Source: Burkholderiales bacterium (GTDB lineage Bacteria > Pseudomonadota > Gammaproteobacteria > Burkholderiales > Burkholderiaceae_C). From it: a DNA stretch of 32,858 nt. The position numbers were made by a program, and so were the translations under genes. The DNA lies in NCBI GenBank assembly GCA_947452135.1, contig CANGBT010000010.1:1-32858 (forward strand). Direction: 5' to 3'. Positions 1 to 6,665 of this stretch are shown here, piece after piece (position 1 is the first letter of the stretch; the number at the start of each line of letters is the position of its first letter). Under the pieces are notes generated by a model, which did no database searches, was not told where the DNA came from, and was given only the letters and a program-made list of their open reading frames with translations.

Positions 1-289
1 GAATGAACACATGCCAGCGGAACGCCGACTCGATGGCCGAGGCGATCTCGGCATCGCTGCGCTTGTGGTCGGGGGCGAGCTTCACATCGAGCTCGACGGC
101 CACCGCCTTGACGCCTTGCACGCGCTGCACGGCGCGCTCGATGGCGTACTTCTCGGCATAGGTGTCGAGGTGGCCGGTCAGAGTGACGATGGCGTCCTTG
201 ACGCCCACTCCCACGTTGGTGGCGTTGATGGCGCTGTCCCACTCGAGTTCGCGGGCGATGTCGGTCTTCAGTTGCGTATCGGTTTTCAT
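1..289 (-). CDS. BON-domain protein (partial, C-terminus beyond the window)
   Basis: The reverse strand from the ATG at 289 reads into the window edge, giving 96 N-terminal residues that begin MKTDTQLKTDIARELEWD. The region that follows (VGVKDAIVTLTGHLDTYAEK, then AVQRVQGVKAVAVELDV) is a typical BON fold: a conserved glycine-rich strand-turn followed by a helix and the 'V.GVK.V' strand. Known members are periplasmic or cytosolic stress proteins of about 200 aa with two or three BON repeats, thought to bind membranes or ligands; a second BON repeat appears to begin at the window edge (SDAEIASAIESAF). An AAGGAA ribosome site lies just upstream of the ATG. No signal peptide is visible. It is divergent from the small exported protein at 470. 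Confidence 0.85.
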   Translation of the reverse strand, partial: MKTDTQLKTDIARELEWDSAINATNVGVGVKDAIVTLTGHLDTYAEKYAIERAVQRVQGVKAVAVELDVKLAPDHKRSDAEIASAIESAFRWHVFI

Positions 290-398
290 GAATTTCCTTT
301 CTTGCACAGGGGGGTCAAAGCAACGACTGAACAGTGTTGTGGAGCGTTGCGCCGAGGTGGTTGAGTGCGCGCAATGGCGCGCCAGCGGGCCGCCAACT

Positions 399-420
399 GA
401 GCGGCGTCAATGCGCCGCTC
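399..420. promoter_or_regulatory. Perfect 8-bp inverted repeat between divergent genes
   Basis: GAGCGGCG, a 6-nt TCAATG loop, then CGCCGCTC. It lies about 50 nt before the ATG at 470 and 110 nt before the divergent BON gene. With no T-run and no convergent gene end, an operator or a 5'-UTR hairpin is more likely than a terminator. No clear sigma-70 boxes were identified beside it. Confidence 0.4.
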
Positions 421-469
421 TGTGCAATGCCTAGATTGGTCGGCTTCATCCATCACGAGGAGATCGCAC

Positions 470-913
470 ATGAAAAGAGCAACGTTGGGCATCGTCCTGG
501 CGGTGGTTGCCGGCCTGTGGAACGTGGCCGGCGCCGTGCCGCCGTCCACCACGGCGCTGGGGCGCGCCTACGTGTCCGGTGGGATCACGGACGACGAGCG
601 CGTGGAGATGCAAACGCAGCGCGACCGCTACAGCCTGTGGGTGCTGACCGCGGCGCGCAAGTCGGGCGCCTATTTGTCGAACGTGCGCGTGGTCATCACC
701 GACGCGCACAAGGCGGTGGTGTTTGATGCGCCGATCGACGGCCCGTGGCTGTTCGTCGATCTGCCGCTCGGGCGCTACACGGTGCAAGCCACCTACCAGA
801 GCGAGACGCAAACCCGCGTGACCACCATCCACCCCGGTGACCACCATCAGGCGATCTTCTATTTCGACACCGGCGACACCACCTCGGTGTCGTCGGGGGC
901 GTCGCTGCCGTGA
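470..913 (+). CDS. Small exported protein with carboxypeptidase-regulatory-like fold
   Basis: 147 aa. The N-terminus (MKRATLGIVLAVVAGLWNVAGA) is a classical Sec signal peptide with likely cleavage after AGA, so the mature product is periplasmic or secreted. The mature part has a short beta-rich domain: VRVVITDAHKAVVF, then GPWLFVDLPLGRYTVQATY. The 'LP.G.Y.V...Y' pattern resembles the carboxypeptidase-regulatory/transthyretin-like beta-sandwich found in many bacterial exported proteins. The end is Ser/Thr-rich. The ATG at 470 was chosen over the upstream in-frame start because it opens the signal peptide and follows a GAGGAG ribosome site. Ligand and function are unknown. Confidence 0.75.
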   Translation: MKRATLGIVLAVVAGLWNVAGAVPPSTTALGRAYVSGGITDDERVEMQTQRDRYSLWVLTAARKSGAYLSNVRVVITDAHKAVVFDAPIDGPWLFVDLPLGRYTVQATYQSETQTRVTTIHPGDHHQAIFYFDTGDTTSVSSGASLP

Positions 914-1043
914 GACCAGCGCCCGGTGGCGTGCGGCCGCAACCCCGATGCCGTTGAGGCTGGTCAACGACGGGCGCACGCCGCGGCGCGTCAATAACGG
1001 CCTGCCAACACGGCCCGTCCATCAGCCCTCCCGGGAGACTTTC

Positions 1044-1565
1044 ATGAACATCGGATCCATCTGCAGCCGCCGCATCGTCACCATCGACAGCAAGGCCACT
1101 CTGGCGCAAGCCGCCGTCCAGATGCGCGACCGCCACGTGGGCGCGCTGGTCGTCACCGCCACGTCGCCCGAGGGGTTGCGCGTGACCGGTGTGGTCACCG
1201 ACCGCGATCTGGTGGTGCATGTGCTCGCGCAAAGCGTCGATGGCAGTGGGTTCGCCATTGCCGATCTGGCCAACCGCCGCATCGCCAGCGTGTCCGAGAA
1301 GGACGACACCAGCCTGGCGCTCGATGTGATGCGCGAGTTCGGCGTGCGCCGCCTGCTGGTCACCGGCGACGACCAGCAGCTCGTGGGCATCGTGTCGCTT
1401 GACGATCTGGCGGCCGCCTGTGCCTCTGACATGGACCGCCTGGCGCGGGTGATCCGCAGCGGCCTCGAGCGTGAGGCGGCCTATTCGGCGCCGGCCACGC
1501 CGCCGGTACCGGTGCTGCGCATTCCTTCCATGGGCACCGCCGGCTGGGGCACGGCGATGGCCTGA
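1044..1565 (+). CDS. Two-CBS-domain protein
   Basis: 173 aa. Two tandem CBS motifs form one Bateman module: about residues 8-66 (TLAQAAVQMRDRHVGALVV ... GVVTDRDLV) and about 75-132 (TSLALDVMREFGVRRLLV ... VGIVSLDDL). The 'G.VTDRDL' and 'G.VSLDDL' turns are the usual adenine-nucleotide-binding elements. Such stand-alone CBS proteins are cytosolic energy or redox sensors, often found beside BON and other stress genes, as here. The last 35 residues are a Pro/Ala-rich tail without a recognisable domain. The ATG at 1044 follows a GGGAG ribosome site; an upstream in-frame extension from 837 lies over the preceding gene and was rejected. Bound nucleotide and partner are unknown. Confidence 0.88.
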   Translation: MNIGSICSRRIVTIDSKATLAQAAVQMRDRHVGALVVTATSPEGLRVTGVVTDRDLVVHVLAQSVDGSGFAIADLANRRIASVSEKDDTSLALDVMREFGVRRLLVTGDDQQLVGIVSLDDLAAACASDMDRLARVIRSGLEREAAYSAPATPPVPVLRIPSMGTAGWGTAMA

Positions 1566-1638
1566 CGGTCTGCCAGCCCGTCACCCCGCCCGTTTTGCCC
1601 CCTGAAGACGAACCCCTCGCCATGAAAGATTTCTGCGG

Positions 1639-2004
1639 ATGGACAGCGCCGTGATCAGAAAAATCCTAGACACCTCAACCGTTGACCTGCTGGGCGCCAG
1701 AGCCGCCGAGGCGCTCAAGCGCCGCGCGCAGGCGAGGGCGGCCGCGCCGCGGTCGGCCCATGCCAAGCACCGCGCGGCACCGGCGGTGGCCGACGACGGC
1801 GCGCCCGAGTCCAGTCCGTTCGAGACGTTCGAGGATGCGCGCGAGTCGATCGACGGACCCATCGACGAGCCCGAAGAGGAGGCCGCCACCGACATCGAGG
1901 CCTTGCACGAGGTCGAGGAAAACATCGGCATCGCCAACTGGCTCGACCCCGAGACCGGCGAGCCGGCCGAAGGGATGTGCCCGCCGCACCTGGATGCCGA
2001 ATGA
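1639..2004 (+). CDS. Small acidic hypothetical protein, translationally coupled to the DHH gene
   Basis: 121 aa, no recognised family. The first 45 residues are basic and Ala/Arg-rich (ALKRRAQARAAAPRS). The C-terminal half is strongly acidic (EDARESIDGPIDEPEEEAA), ending in NWLDPETGEPAEGMCPPH. There is no signal peptide or membrane segment. It ends in an ATGA overlap with the phosphoesterase gene at 2001, so the two are probably translated together. The start is uncertain: the ATG at 1639 lacks a good ribosome site, and a GTG at 1651 overlaps the stop of a 10-codon upstream reading frame (1622-1654). It could be an adaptor or subunit for the downstream enzymes, inferred only from position. 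Confidence 0.6.
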   Translation: MDSAVIRKILDTSTVDLLGARAAEALKRRAQARAAAPRSAHAKHRAAPAVADDGAPESSPFETFEDARESIDGPIDEPEEEAATDIEALHEVEENIGIANWLDPETGEPAEGMCPPHLDAE

Positions 2005-2987
2005 AAGCCGACGTCGCCGGGCGCCGCTTCGACGTGTGCAACGGTGACGCCGACGGGCTGTGCGCCGTGTTGCAGTGGCGGCTTCACGAGCCGGTGCCCT
2101 CGACGCTGATCACCGGGCTCAAGCGCGACATCGAGTTGCTCGACCGGCTCGAGACCTTCGGCGTGCGCCAGGGCGACGAGGTTCTGGTGTGCGACATCTC
2201 GATGCAGCGCAACCGCGTGGCGCTGCGCCGCTTGCTCGAGCAGGGCGCGCGGGTGCGCTACTTCGACCACCACGAGGTGCGCGAGGTGTTGCTGCACCCG
2301 CGGCTCGAGACGCACATCAAGTTCGATCCGCGGTACTGCTCGAGCCTGCTGATGGACGCCGCGCTGGGCGGCGAGTGGCGCCGCTGGGCGCTGGTGGGCA
2401 TCTACGGCGACAACCTCACCGAGGTGGCCGACGCGCTGCCGTGCCCCGGCCTGAGCGCGCACGACCGCCACCGGCTGCGCCAGATGGGCGAGGCCATCAA
2501 CTACAACGCCTACGGTGATGACGAGGGTGACGTGTGGGTGGCGCCGGCGCGGCTGTATCCCACGCTGGCGCGCTACCGCGACCCGATCGATCTGCTGCAC
2601 CAGGAGACGCTGCTCGACGACCTGATCGCCGCGCGGCGCGCCGACCTGAAGGAAGCCGCGCTGTGCACGCCGTTCTGGAACGATGCGCGCGCCAGCGTCA
2701 CGCTGTTGCCCGATGCACCGTGGAGCCGCCGCGTCATCGGCTGCCTGGCCAACCAGCTGGCGCGCGCGCAGCCGCACATGGCGCATGCGGTGCTCAAGCA
2801 GCGCAGTCAGGGCGGCTATGTGGCCAGCGTGCGCGCGCCGCTGGCCAGCCCCTATGGCGCTCACAGCCTGTGCCACCGCTTCAGCGGCAGCGGCCGTGCG
2901 GCGGCGGCCGGCATCGACTTGCTGCCGTTCCAGGAGTTGCAGCGCTTCGTGGGCGAGTTCTCGGTTCATCCCTGGGGCGCGTGCTGA
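2001..2987 (+). CDS. DHH-superfamily phosphoesterase
   Basis: 328 aa. The metal-binding signature is present: NGDADG (D16, D18), VCDIS (D65) and the name-giving FDHHE (D89-H90-H91), followed by YGDN near residue 137. The family hydrolyses phosphodiester or pyrophosphate bonds in nucleotides or small RNA oligomers (RecJ, NrnA, GdpP-like) using Mn2+. The C-terminal part (about 230-328) holds a Gly-rich segment, SLCHRFSGSGRAAAAG, resembling the DHHA1 substrate-binding motif. It starts in an ATGA overlap with the preceding small protein, and a PRPP-synthetase-like gene follows 21 nt later. Context suggests nucleotide or PRPP metabolism, but the substrate cannot be read from the sequence. Confidence 0.85.
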   Translation: MKADVAGRRFDVCNGDADGLCAVLQWRLHEPVPSTLITGLKRDIELLDRLETFGVRQGDEVLVCDISMQRNRVALRRLLEQGARVRYFDHHEVREVLLHPRLETHIKFDPRYCSSLLMDAALGGEWRRWALVGIYGDNLTEVADALPCPGLSAHDRHRLRQMGEAINYNAYGDDEGDVWVAPARLYPTLARYRDPIDLLHQETLLDDLIAARRADLKEAALCTPFWNDARASVTLLPDAPWSRRVIGCLANQLARAQPHMAHAVLKQRSQGGYVASVRAPLASPYGAHSLCHRFSGSGRAAAAGIDLLPFQELQRFVGEFSVHPWGAC

Positions 2988-3008
2988 CGCGCGAGGAGCG
3001 ACAACCCG

Positions 3009-3965
3009 ATGCTGTTTTCACTCGAATCCGACTGCCCGTTTGCCACCGCGCTGGCGGCCCAGCTCGAGCAGCCGCTGGCCGCGCTCGAAGACCGCCGCTT
3101 CGAGGACGGCGAGCACAAGCTGCGCCCGCTGGTCGATCCGCGTGGCGCCGATGCGTTCGTGGTCGCAAGTCTCCACGGCGGGCCGATCGACAGCCCGCAC
3201 GACAAGCTGTTCCGGTTGCTGACCTTCGCGGCCACGCTGCGCGACCACGGCGCGGCGCGCGTGACGGCGGTGGTGCCGTACCTCGCCTATGCGCGCAAGG
3301 ACCGGCGCACCAAGCCGTTCGATCCGCTCACCTTGCGCCACGTGGCCGAACTGGTCGAGGCCGTCGGCGTGGCGCAGGTGATCGCGCTGGAGGCGCACAA
3401 CGTGGTGGCTTTCCAGAATGCGTTTCGCTGCCTCACCCAGCACCTTGATGCGCACAGCGCGTTCGATGCGGCGGTGCACGACCTGGTGGGCGCAGCACCG
3501 CTGGCGGTGGCCTCGCCCGACCCGGGCGGCGTCAAGCGCGCGCAGCTGTGGCGCGAGTCGCTCGAGCAGCGGCTGGCGCGCCCGGTCGGCTTTGCGATGG
3601 TCGACAAGCGGCGCAGCAGCGGGCTGGTCAGCAGCTGCAACCTGGTGGCCGGCGACGTGCAGGGCAAGACCGTGCTGGTCTACGACGACCTCATCGCCAG
3701 CGGCGACACCGTCAAGCGCGCCGCGCTGGCGCTGCGCCATGCGGGGGCCGAACGCGTGATCGTCTGTGCGGCGCACGGCCTGTTCACCGGCAACGCAGCC
3801 GAGGTGCTGGCGTGCCCGGCCATCGACCGGCTGCTGGTGACCGACAGCGTGCCGCCGTTTCGCTGGCCCACCACCGGGCCCATGGCCCACAAGCTGGGTG
3901 TGGTGTCGGCGGTGCCGCTGTTTGCGCGGGCCATCAGGGACTGCAGGATCGACGTGCCGTCGTGA
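3009..3965 (+). CDS. Ribose-phosphate pyrophosphokinase-like protein
   Basis: 318 aa, the usual length for PRPP synthetase. Recognisable elements are FEDGEH (31-36), YLAYARKDRRTKPFDPLT (91-108, the ATP/ribose-5-P loop), SPDPGG (169-174) and the PRPP-binding loop VYDDLIASGDT (224-234). The canonical DLHxxQxQGFF segment is replaced by LEAHNVVAFQNAF, placing it among divergent Prs-like enzymes rather than the main housekeeping Prs. It would transfer pyrophosphate from ATP to ribose-5-phosphate, although another phosphoribosyl reaction is possible. It follows the DHH gene by 21 nt on the same strand, and its last 32 nt overlap the convergent kinase gene. A GAGGAG ribosome site precedes the ATG. 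Confidence 0.85.
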   Translation: MLFSLESDCPFATALAAQLEQPLAALEDRRFEDGEHKLRPLVDPRGADAFVVASLHGGPIDSPHDKLFRLLTFAATLRDHGAARVTAVVPYLAYARKDRRTKPFDPLTLRHVAELVEAVGVAQVIALEAHNVVAFQNAFRCLTQHLDAHSAFDAAVHDLVGAAPLAVASPDPGGVKRAQLWRESLEQRLARPVGFAMVDKRRSSGLVSSCNLVAGDVQGKTVLVYDDLIASGDTVKRAALALRHAGAERVIVCAAHGLFTGNAAEVLACPAIDRLLVTDSVPPFRWPTTGPMAHKLGVVSAVPLFARAIRDCRIDVPS

Positions 3966-5073
3966 AGCTGTTGGCGTGGGCCAGCGCCTCGAGCAGCTCG
4001 ATGGCTGCCAGCGCGCGCTCAAGGTAGCGCGCGGCCTGTTGCGGCCAGCGCTCGGGCGTGCGCGGATGTGCGTCTTGCAGGTGCGCCATCGCCAGCCGGG
4101 CGCGGATCAGCGCGCGATGCGCCGTGTACAGCGGCAGCAACGCGGGCGGCAGCGTGTCGCCCAGTGCGGCGGCGCAGCGCACGATCAGCCGGTCACCCAC
4201 CCACGCCGCACCGATGAGCGCGCACTCCAGCGCAAAGTAGGCCAGCTCGTCGAACGGATCGAGCTGACGCAGCGGCGCACTGAACTCGAGCGCGTCGATC
4301 ACCAGCGGTGCCGGCGGCATCAGCCACACGTGTTCGGGGCGCAGGTCGCCGTGGCCTTCGACGATGCGGCGGTGGCGCGCGCGCTCGAGCAGCATCGGCG
4401 CCCAGCGTTCGAGCATCGCGTCGTGGCGGTCGAGCACGCTCAGCGGCTGTGGCCAGCGCACCGCGGCGGTGGCGAGCACCTGCCGGTTGAGCCGCTGGTC
4501 TTCGCGAAAGCGCTCGACGTAGGCGTGCGGCTCGATGCGCAGCGTGAGTGCACGGCGGTAAAAGCCCACCAGCCGGTCGGCCAGGGCATCCACCTCGGCC
4601 ACACCCACCGCGTGATCGGCCAGCAGCACGGGCAAAGAGCGCTCGTGCGGCAGCCTGCGCATCGCCACCAGCCAGTCGACCGTGCGGCCCGGCGCGCTCA
4701 GGTGGGCTTCGTCAACCAGCGCCAGGTGGCCCTGGTGTTCGCGCAGCGCGATCAGCCCGAGGTACACGCCAGGCGCCAGGCGCGCGTTCAGGCGCAGCTC
4801 TTCGCGGCAGTCGTGTTCGCGTGCGGCCAGCGTGGTGAAGTCGAGGTACGCAAAGTGCACCGGCTTTTTGAGCTTGAGCACGCGCTCGCCCACGAAGAAC
4901 AGCCACGACATGTGGGTTTCGAGCTCTTCGGGCGGCGCGCCCAGGCTGGCGTGCGCTGCCGCCGATCGCAAGAAGCGCAGCCGCGTTTCGAAGGGCGGTG
5001 CGCCGTCGAAGGGCAGCGTCTCGCGCGGGACGTCCACCGCCTCGGCGGGGTGCTCGCGTGGCAGCCGCTGCAT
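3934..5073 (-). CDS. Aminoglycoside-phosphotransferase-fold kinase (COG2187-like, no P-loop domain)
   Basis: 379 aa. Kinase-fold landmarks are the nucleotide-lobe lysines VLKLKKP (65-71), the Brenner-type motif HGDLRPEHV (241-249) and VIDALEF (258-264) as the metal-binding segment. The usual Asn after HGD is replaced by His248. The sequence resembles the N-terminal half of COG2187/COG0645 proteins, which fuse this fold to a P-loop kinase. Here the protein stops before any Walker A motif, so it is a stand-alone version. The start at 5073 follows a GAGGAG ribosome site. The stop of the biotinyl-like gene lies 12 nt upstream, so the two are cotranscribed. The substrate is unknown; antibiotic resistance should not be inferred. 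Confidence 0.75.
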   Translation of the reverse strand: MQRLPREHPAEAVDVPRETLPFDGAPPFETRLRFLRSAAAHASLGAPPEELETHMSWLFFVGERVLKLKKPVHFAYLDFTTLAAREHDCREELRLNARLAPGVYLGLIALREHQGHLALVDEAHLSAPGRTVDWLVAMRRLPHERSLPVLLADHAVGVAEVDALADRLVGFYRRALTLRIEPHAYVERFREDQRLNRQVLATAAVRWPQPLSVLDRHDAMLERWAPMLLERARHRRIVEGHGDLRPEHVWLMPPAPLVIDALEFSAPLRQLDPFDELAYFALECALIGAAWVGDRLIVRCAAALGDTLPPALLPLYTAHRALIRARLAMAHLQDAHPRTPERWPQQAARYLERALAAIELLEALAHANSFTTARRSCSP

Positions 5074-5085
5074 GATGCGGTCTCC

Positions 5086-5334
5086 TCAGGTGGCGATCAG
5101 CCGGGCCAGCGGCTGGCCGCGCGAGAAGGTCTCGCCGGCGGCCACCAGGATGTCTTCGAGCGTGCCGGTGTGGGCGGCCGGCACTTCCACGGTCATGTGA
5201 CCCAGATCGACCGACGCCAGCGGCTGGCCGGCGTCGACCCTGTCGCCCTCGGCCACCAGCCAGTCAACCAGCAACGCCTGCGAGCTGGCATCGACCAGCT
5301 CCCACTGCACAGGGTCCATCACGACGGTGTTCAC
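5086..5334 (-). CDS. Stand-alone biotinyl/lipoyl-like domain lacking the modified lysine
   Basis: 82 aa from the GTG at 5334; an ATG at 5319 is an alternative. The fold is clear: LLVDWLVAEGDRVDAGQPLASV, then TVEVPAAHTGTLEDILVAAG, then FSRGQPLARL, the two quasi-repeats of a biotinyl/lipoyl barrel. Normal domains carry the attachment lysine in the hairpin before TVEVPA (EMKM or ETDKA). Here the hairpin reads DLGHM, so histidine sits at the lysine position and no lysine is nearby. It should therefore not accept lipoate or biotin in the usual way. It lies between the DUF1488-like gene (13 nt upstream) and the kinase gene (12 nt downstream). A structural or adaptor role is inferred. Confidence 0.78.
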   Translation of the reverse strand: MNTVVMDPVQWELVDASSQALLVDWLVAEGDRVDAGQPLASVDLGHMTVEVPAAHTGTLEDILVAAGETFSRGQPLARLIAT

Positions 5335-5347
5335 GCGGCGCTCGGGC

Positions 5348-5596
5348 TCACAGGTCGGACGCGCGCAGCACCACCGGCTGACGCGCTCCGGCGCGGATGC
5401 GGCGCGCCACCGCGGCGTTGATCTCGAGCTGGTGCATGCAATACATCGATTCAATGTCGTCGCCGGCGGCCGGTGCCCCGCCATAGCGCGCGCGCAGGGA
5501 GGATTCGGACACGAAGACGGTCACCTGATCGGAGCCGATCGGCGTGTCAAAGCGCAACACGCCGTTGGGCTCGTGCTGGGGTGTGGTGGTGGGCAT
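5348..5596 (-). CDS. Small hypothetical protein, tentatively DUF1488-like
   Basis: 82 aa. It has a core like VTVFVSESSLRARYG, then a linker (GGAPAAGDD), then a helix YCMHQLEINAAVARRI. The order (short beta strands, 'S..LRARYG', then a His/Gln-containing helix ending in ARRI) resembles DUF1488 proteins, but the match is from memory and weak. There is no signal peptide or membrane segment. A strong AAGGAGC ribosome site lies upstream of the ATG at 5596. It is the first gene of a three-gene minus-strand operon with the lysine-less biotinyl-like protein and the kinase-fold protein. Function unknown. Confidence 0.65.
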   Translation of the reverse strand: MPTTTPQHEPNGVLRFDTPIGSDQVTVFVSESSLRARYGGAPAAGDDIESMYCMHQLEINAAVARRIRAGARQPVVLRASDL

Positions 5597-5731
5597 GGGC
5601 TGCTCCTTGAGAAAGGTCGACTTTGGACCCCGCCGGGCCGGCCGGATTGAGCAAACTCAACTCGCCGGGCGCGATGGTGTCGCGGCGGTCAAGCCCGGTT
5701 GGTGCCGCTGTGGCCGCGGCGAGTTCCATGA

Positions 5732-5763
5732 GCGCTGCGCTTGAGGGCTCTCAAGCGCAGCGC
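5732..5763. promoter_or_regulatory. Perfect 14-bp inverted repeat with GGCT loop
   Basis: GCGCTGCGCTTGAG, loop GGCT, then the exact complement CTCAAGCGCAGCGC. It lies in the divergent region between the DUF1488-like gene and the phosphoribosyltransferase, 24 nt before the latter's ATG, where no ribosome site is visible. Since both flanking genes start rather than end here, it is not an ordinary terminator; an operator or a translation-blocking leader hairpin is more likely. Confidence 0.6.
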
Positions 5764-5787
5764 GGGTCGCCGCGCCGACCATGCCGC

Positions 5788-6468
5788 ATGGACACACGCA
5801 CCTCACCCGCTTTGCCGTTTGCCGACCGCACGCAAGCCGGCCGCCTGCTGGCCGCGCGGTTGCTCGACCTGAAGCTCGCGCCCCCCATCACCGTGCTGGC
5901 GTTACCGCGTGGCGGTGTGCCGGTGGCCGCCGAGGTGGCGCGTGCGCTGCACGCACCGCTCGATCTGGTGCTGGTGCGCAAGATCGGCATGCCTGGCCAG
6001 CGCGAGCTGGCGGTGGCCGCCATCGCCGACGGCAACCCGCCGTGCATGGTCATCGAGCCCTCGCTGTGGCGCGACGCCGCTTTGCAGGACCACGACATCG
6101 CGGGTCAGCGCCAGCAGGCGCTGATCGAAAACGAACGCCGCCGCGCCGTCTACCTGCACGGGCGCGCTCCGCTGCCGCTCGAGGGCCACACCGTGGTGGT
6201 GGTCGACGACGGCATCGCCACCGGCACCAGCATGCGTGCCGCGCTCAAGGCGCTGCGCGCACGTCACCCTGCGAGGCTGGTGCTGGCCGTGCCGGTCGCC
6301 CCGGCCGACACCCTAGCCACGCTGCGAGGCGAGGTCGACCAGATCGTGTGCCTGGCGCAGCCCGCGGTGTTTCGCGCCGTCGGCGAGCACTACGTCGAGT
6401 TCGATCAGGTCGATGACCAAGGCGTGCTCGCCTCCCTGGCCGCAGCGCGGGATTCAGTGGCGGTGTGA
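5788..6468 (+). CDS. Phosphoribosyltransferase-family protein
   Basis: 226 aa. It opens with FADRTQAGRLLAARL (11-25), the conserved start of a type I phosphoribosyltransferase subfamily. VLALPRGGVPVAAEVA (36-51) and LVRKIGMPGQRELAVAA (62-78) follow, and the PRPP loop is VVVVDDGIATGTS (136-148). Family enzymes transfer the phosphoribosyl group between PRPP and a base, but this subfamily has no agreed substrate and is often found beside stress or hydrolase genes. The start was set at 5788 because homology begins there; an in-frame ATG at 5728 would put the perfect hairpin inside the coding region. The PRPP-synthetase-like gene lies 1.8 kb upstream on the same strand. Confidence 0.85.
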   Translation: MDTRTSPALPFADRTQAGRLLAARLLDLKLAPPITVLALPRGGVPVAAEVARALHAPLDLVLVRKIGMPGQRELAVAAIADGNPPCMVIEPSLWRDAALQDHDIAGQRQQALIENERRRAVYLHGRAPLPLEGHTVVVVDDGIATGTSMRAALKALRARHPARLVLAVPVAPADTLATLRGEVDQIVCLAQPAVFRAVGEHYVEFDQVDDQGVLASLAAARDSVAV

Positions 6469-6480
6469 GATGGGCCCGGC

Positions 6481-6507
6481 GTGGCTGCCCTGACGGCGGG
6501 CTGCCAC
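6481..6507. other. Stem-loop just after the phosphoribosyltransferase stop
   Basis: GTGGCTGCCC and GGGCTGCCAC pair with one central T-T mismatch around a TGACGGC loop, 13 nt after the stop at 6468. There is no T-run, so it is at best a factor-assisted terminator. Confidence 0.35.
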
Positions 6508-6665
6508 AGTGAACGCACCAGGCGGGGCAGCGCTGCGATGTGCGGCTGGGTTGATCAGGGACAAGGCCGCACCGCGCAGGGGCGATACGCTGACATAGGA
6601 TGCGGTAGCCCCCGCTGCGGCCGATCTCCCGGGTCGCCAGAACGTGCGGGCAACAGGAGACGCTT

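Noticed and set aside
837-1043. N-terminal extension of the CBS protein
   Set aside because: It overlaps the preceding gene and adds Arg-rich sequence without similarity; the ATG at 1044 has a ribosome site.
1581-2969. 462-aa reverse frame opposite the DHH gene
   Set aside because: It is a shadow; the forward frame has the complete DHH metal motifs and coupled neighbours.
3898-5421. 507-aa forward frame opposite the kinase operon
   Set aside because: It crosses several reverse-strand genes that have good ribosome sites and motifs; the translation is Arg/Gln/His-rich without a domain.
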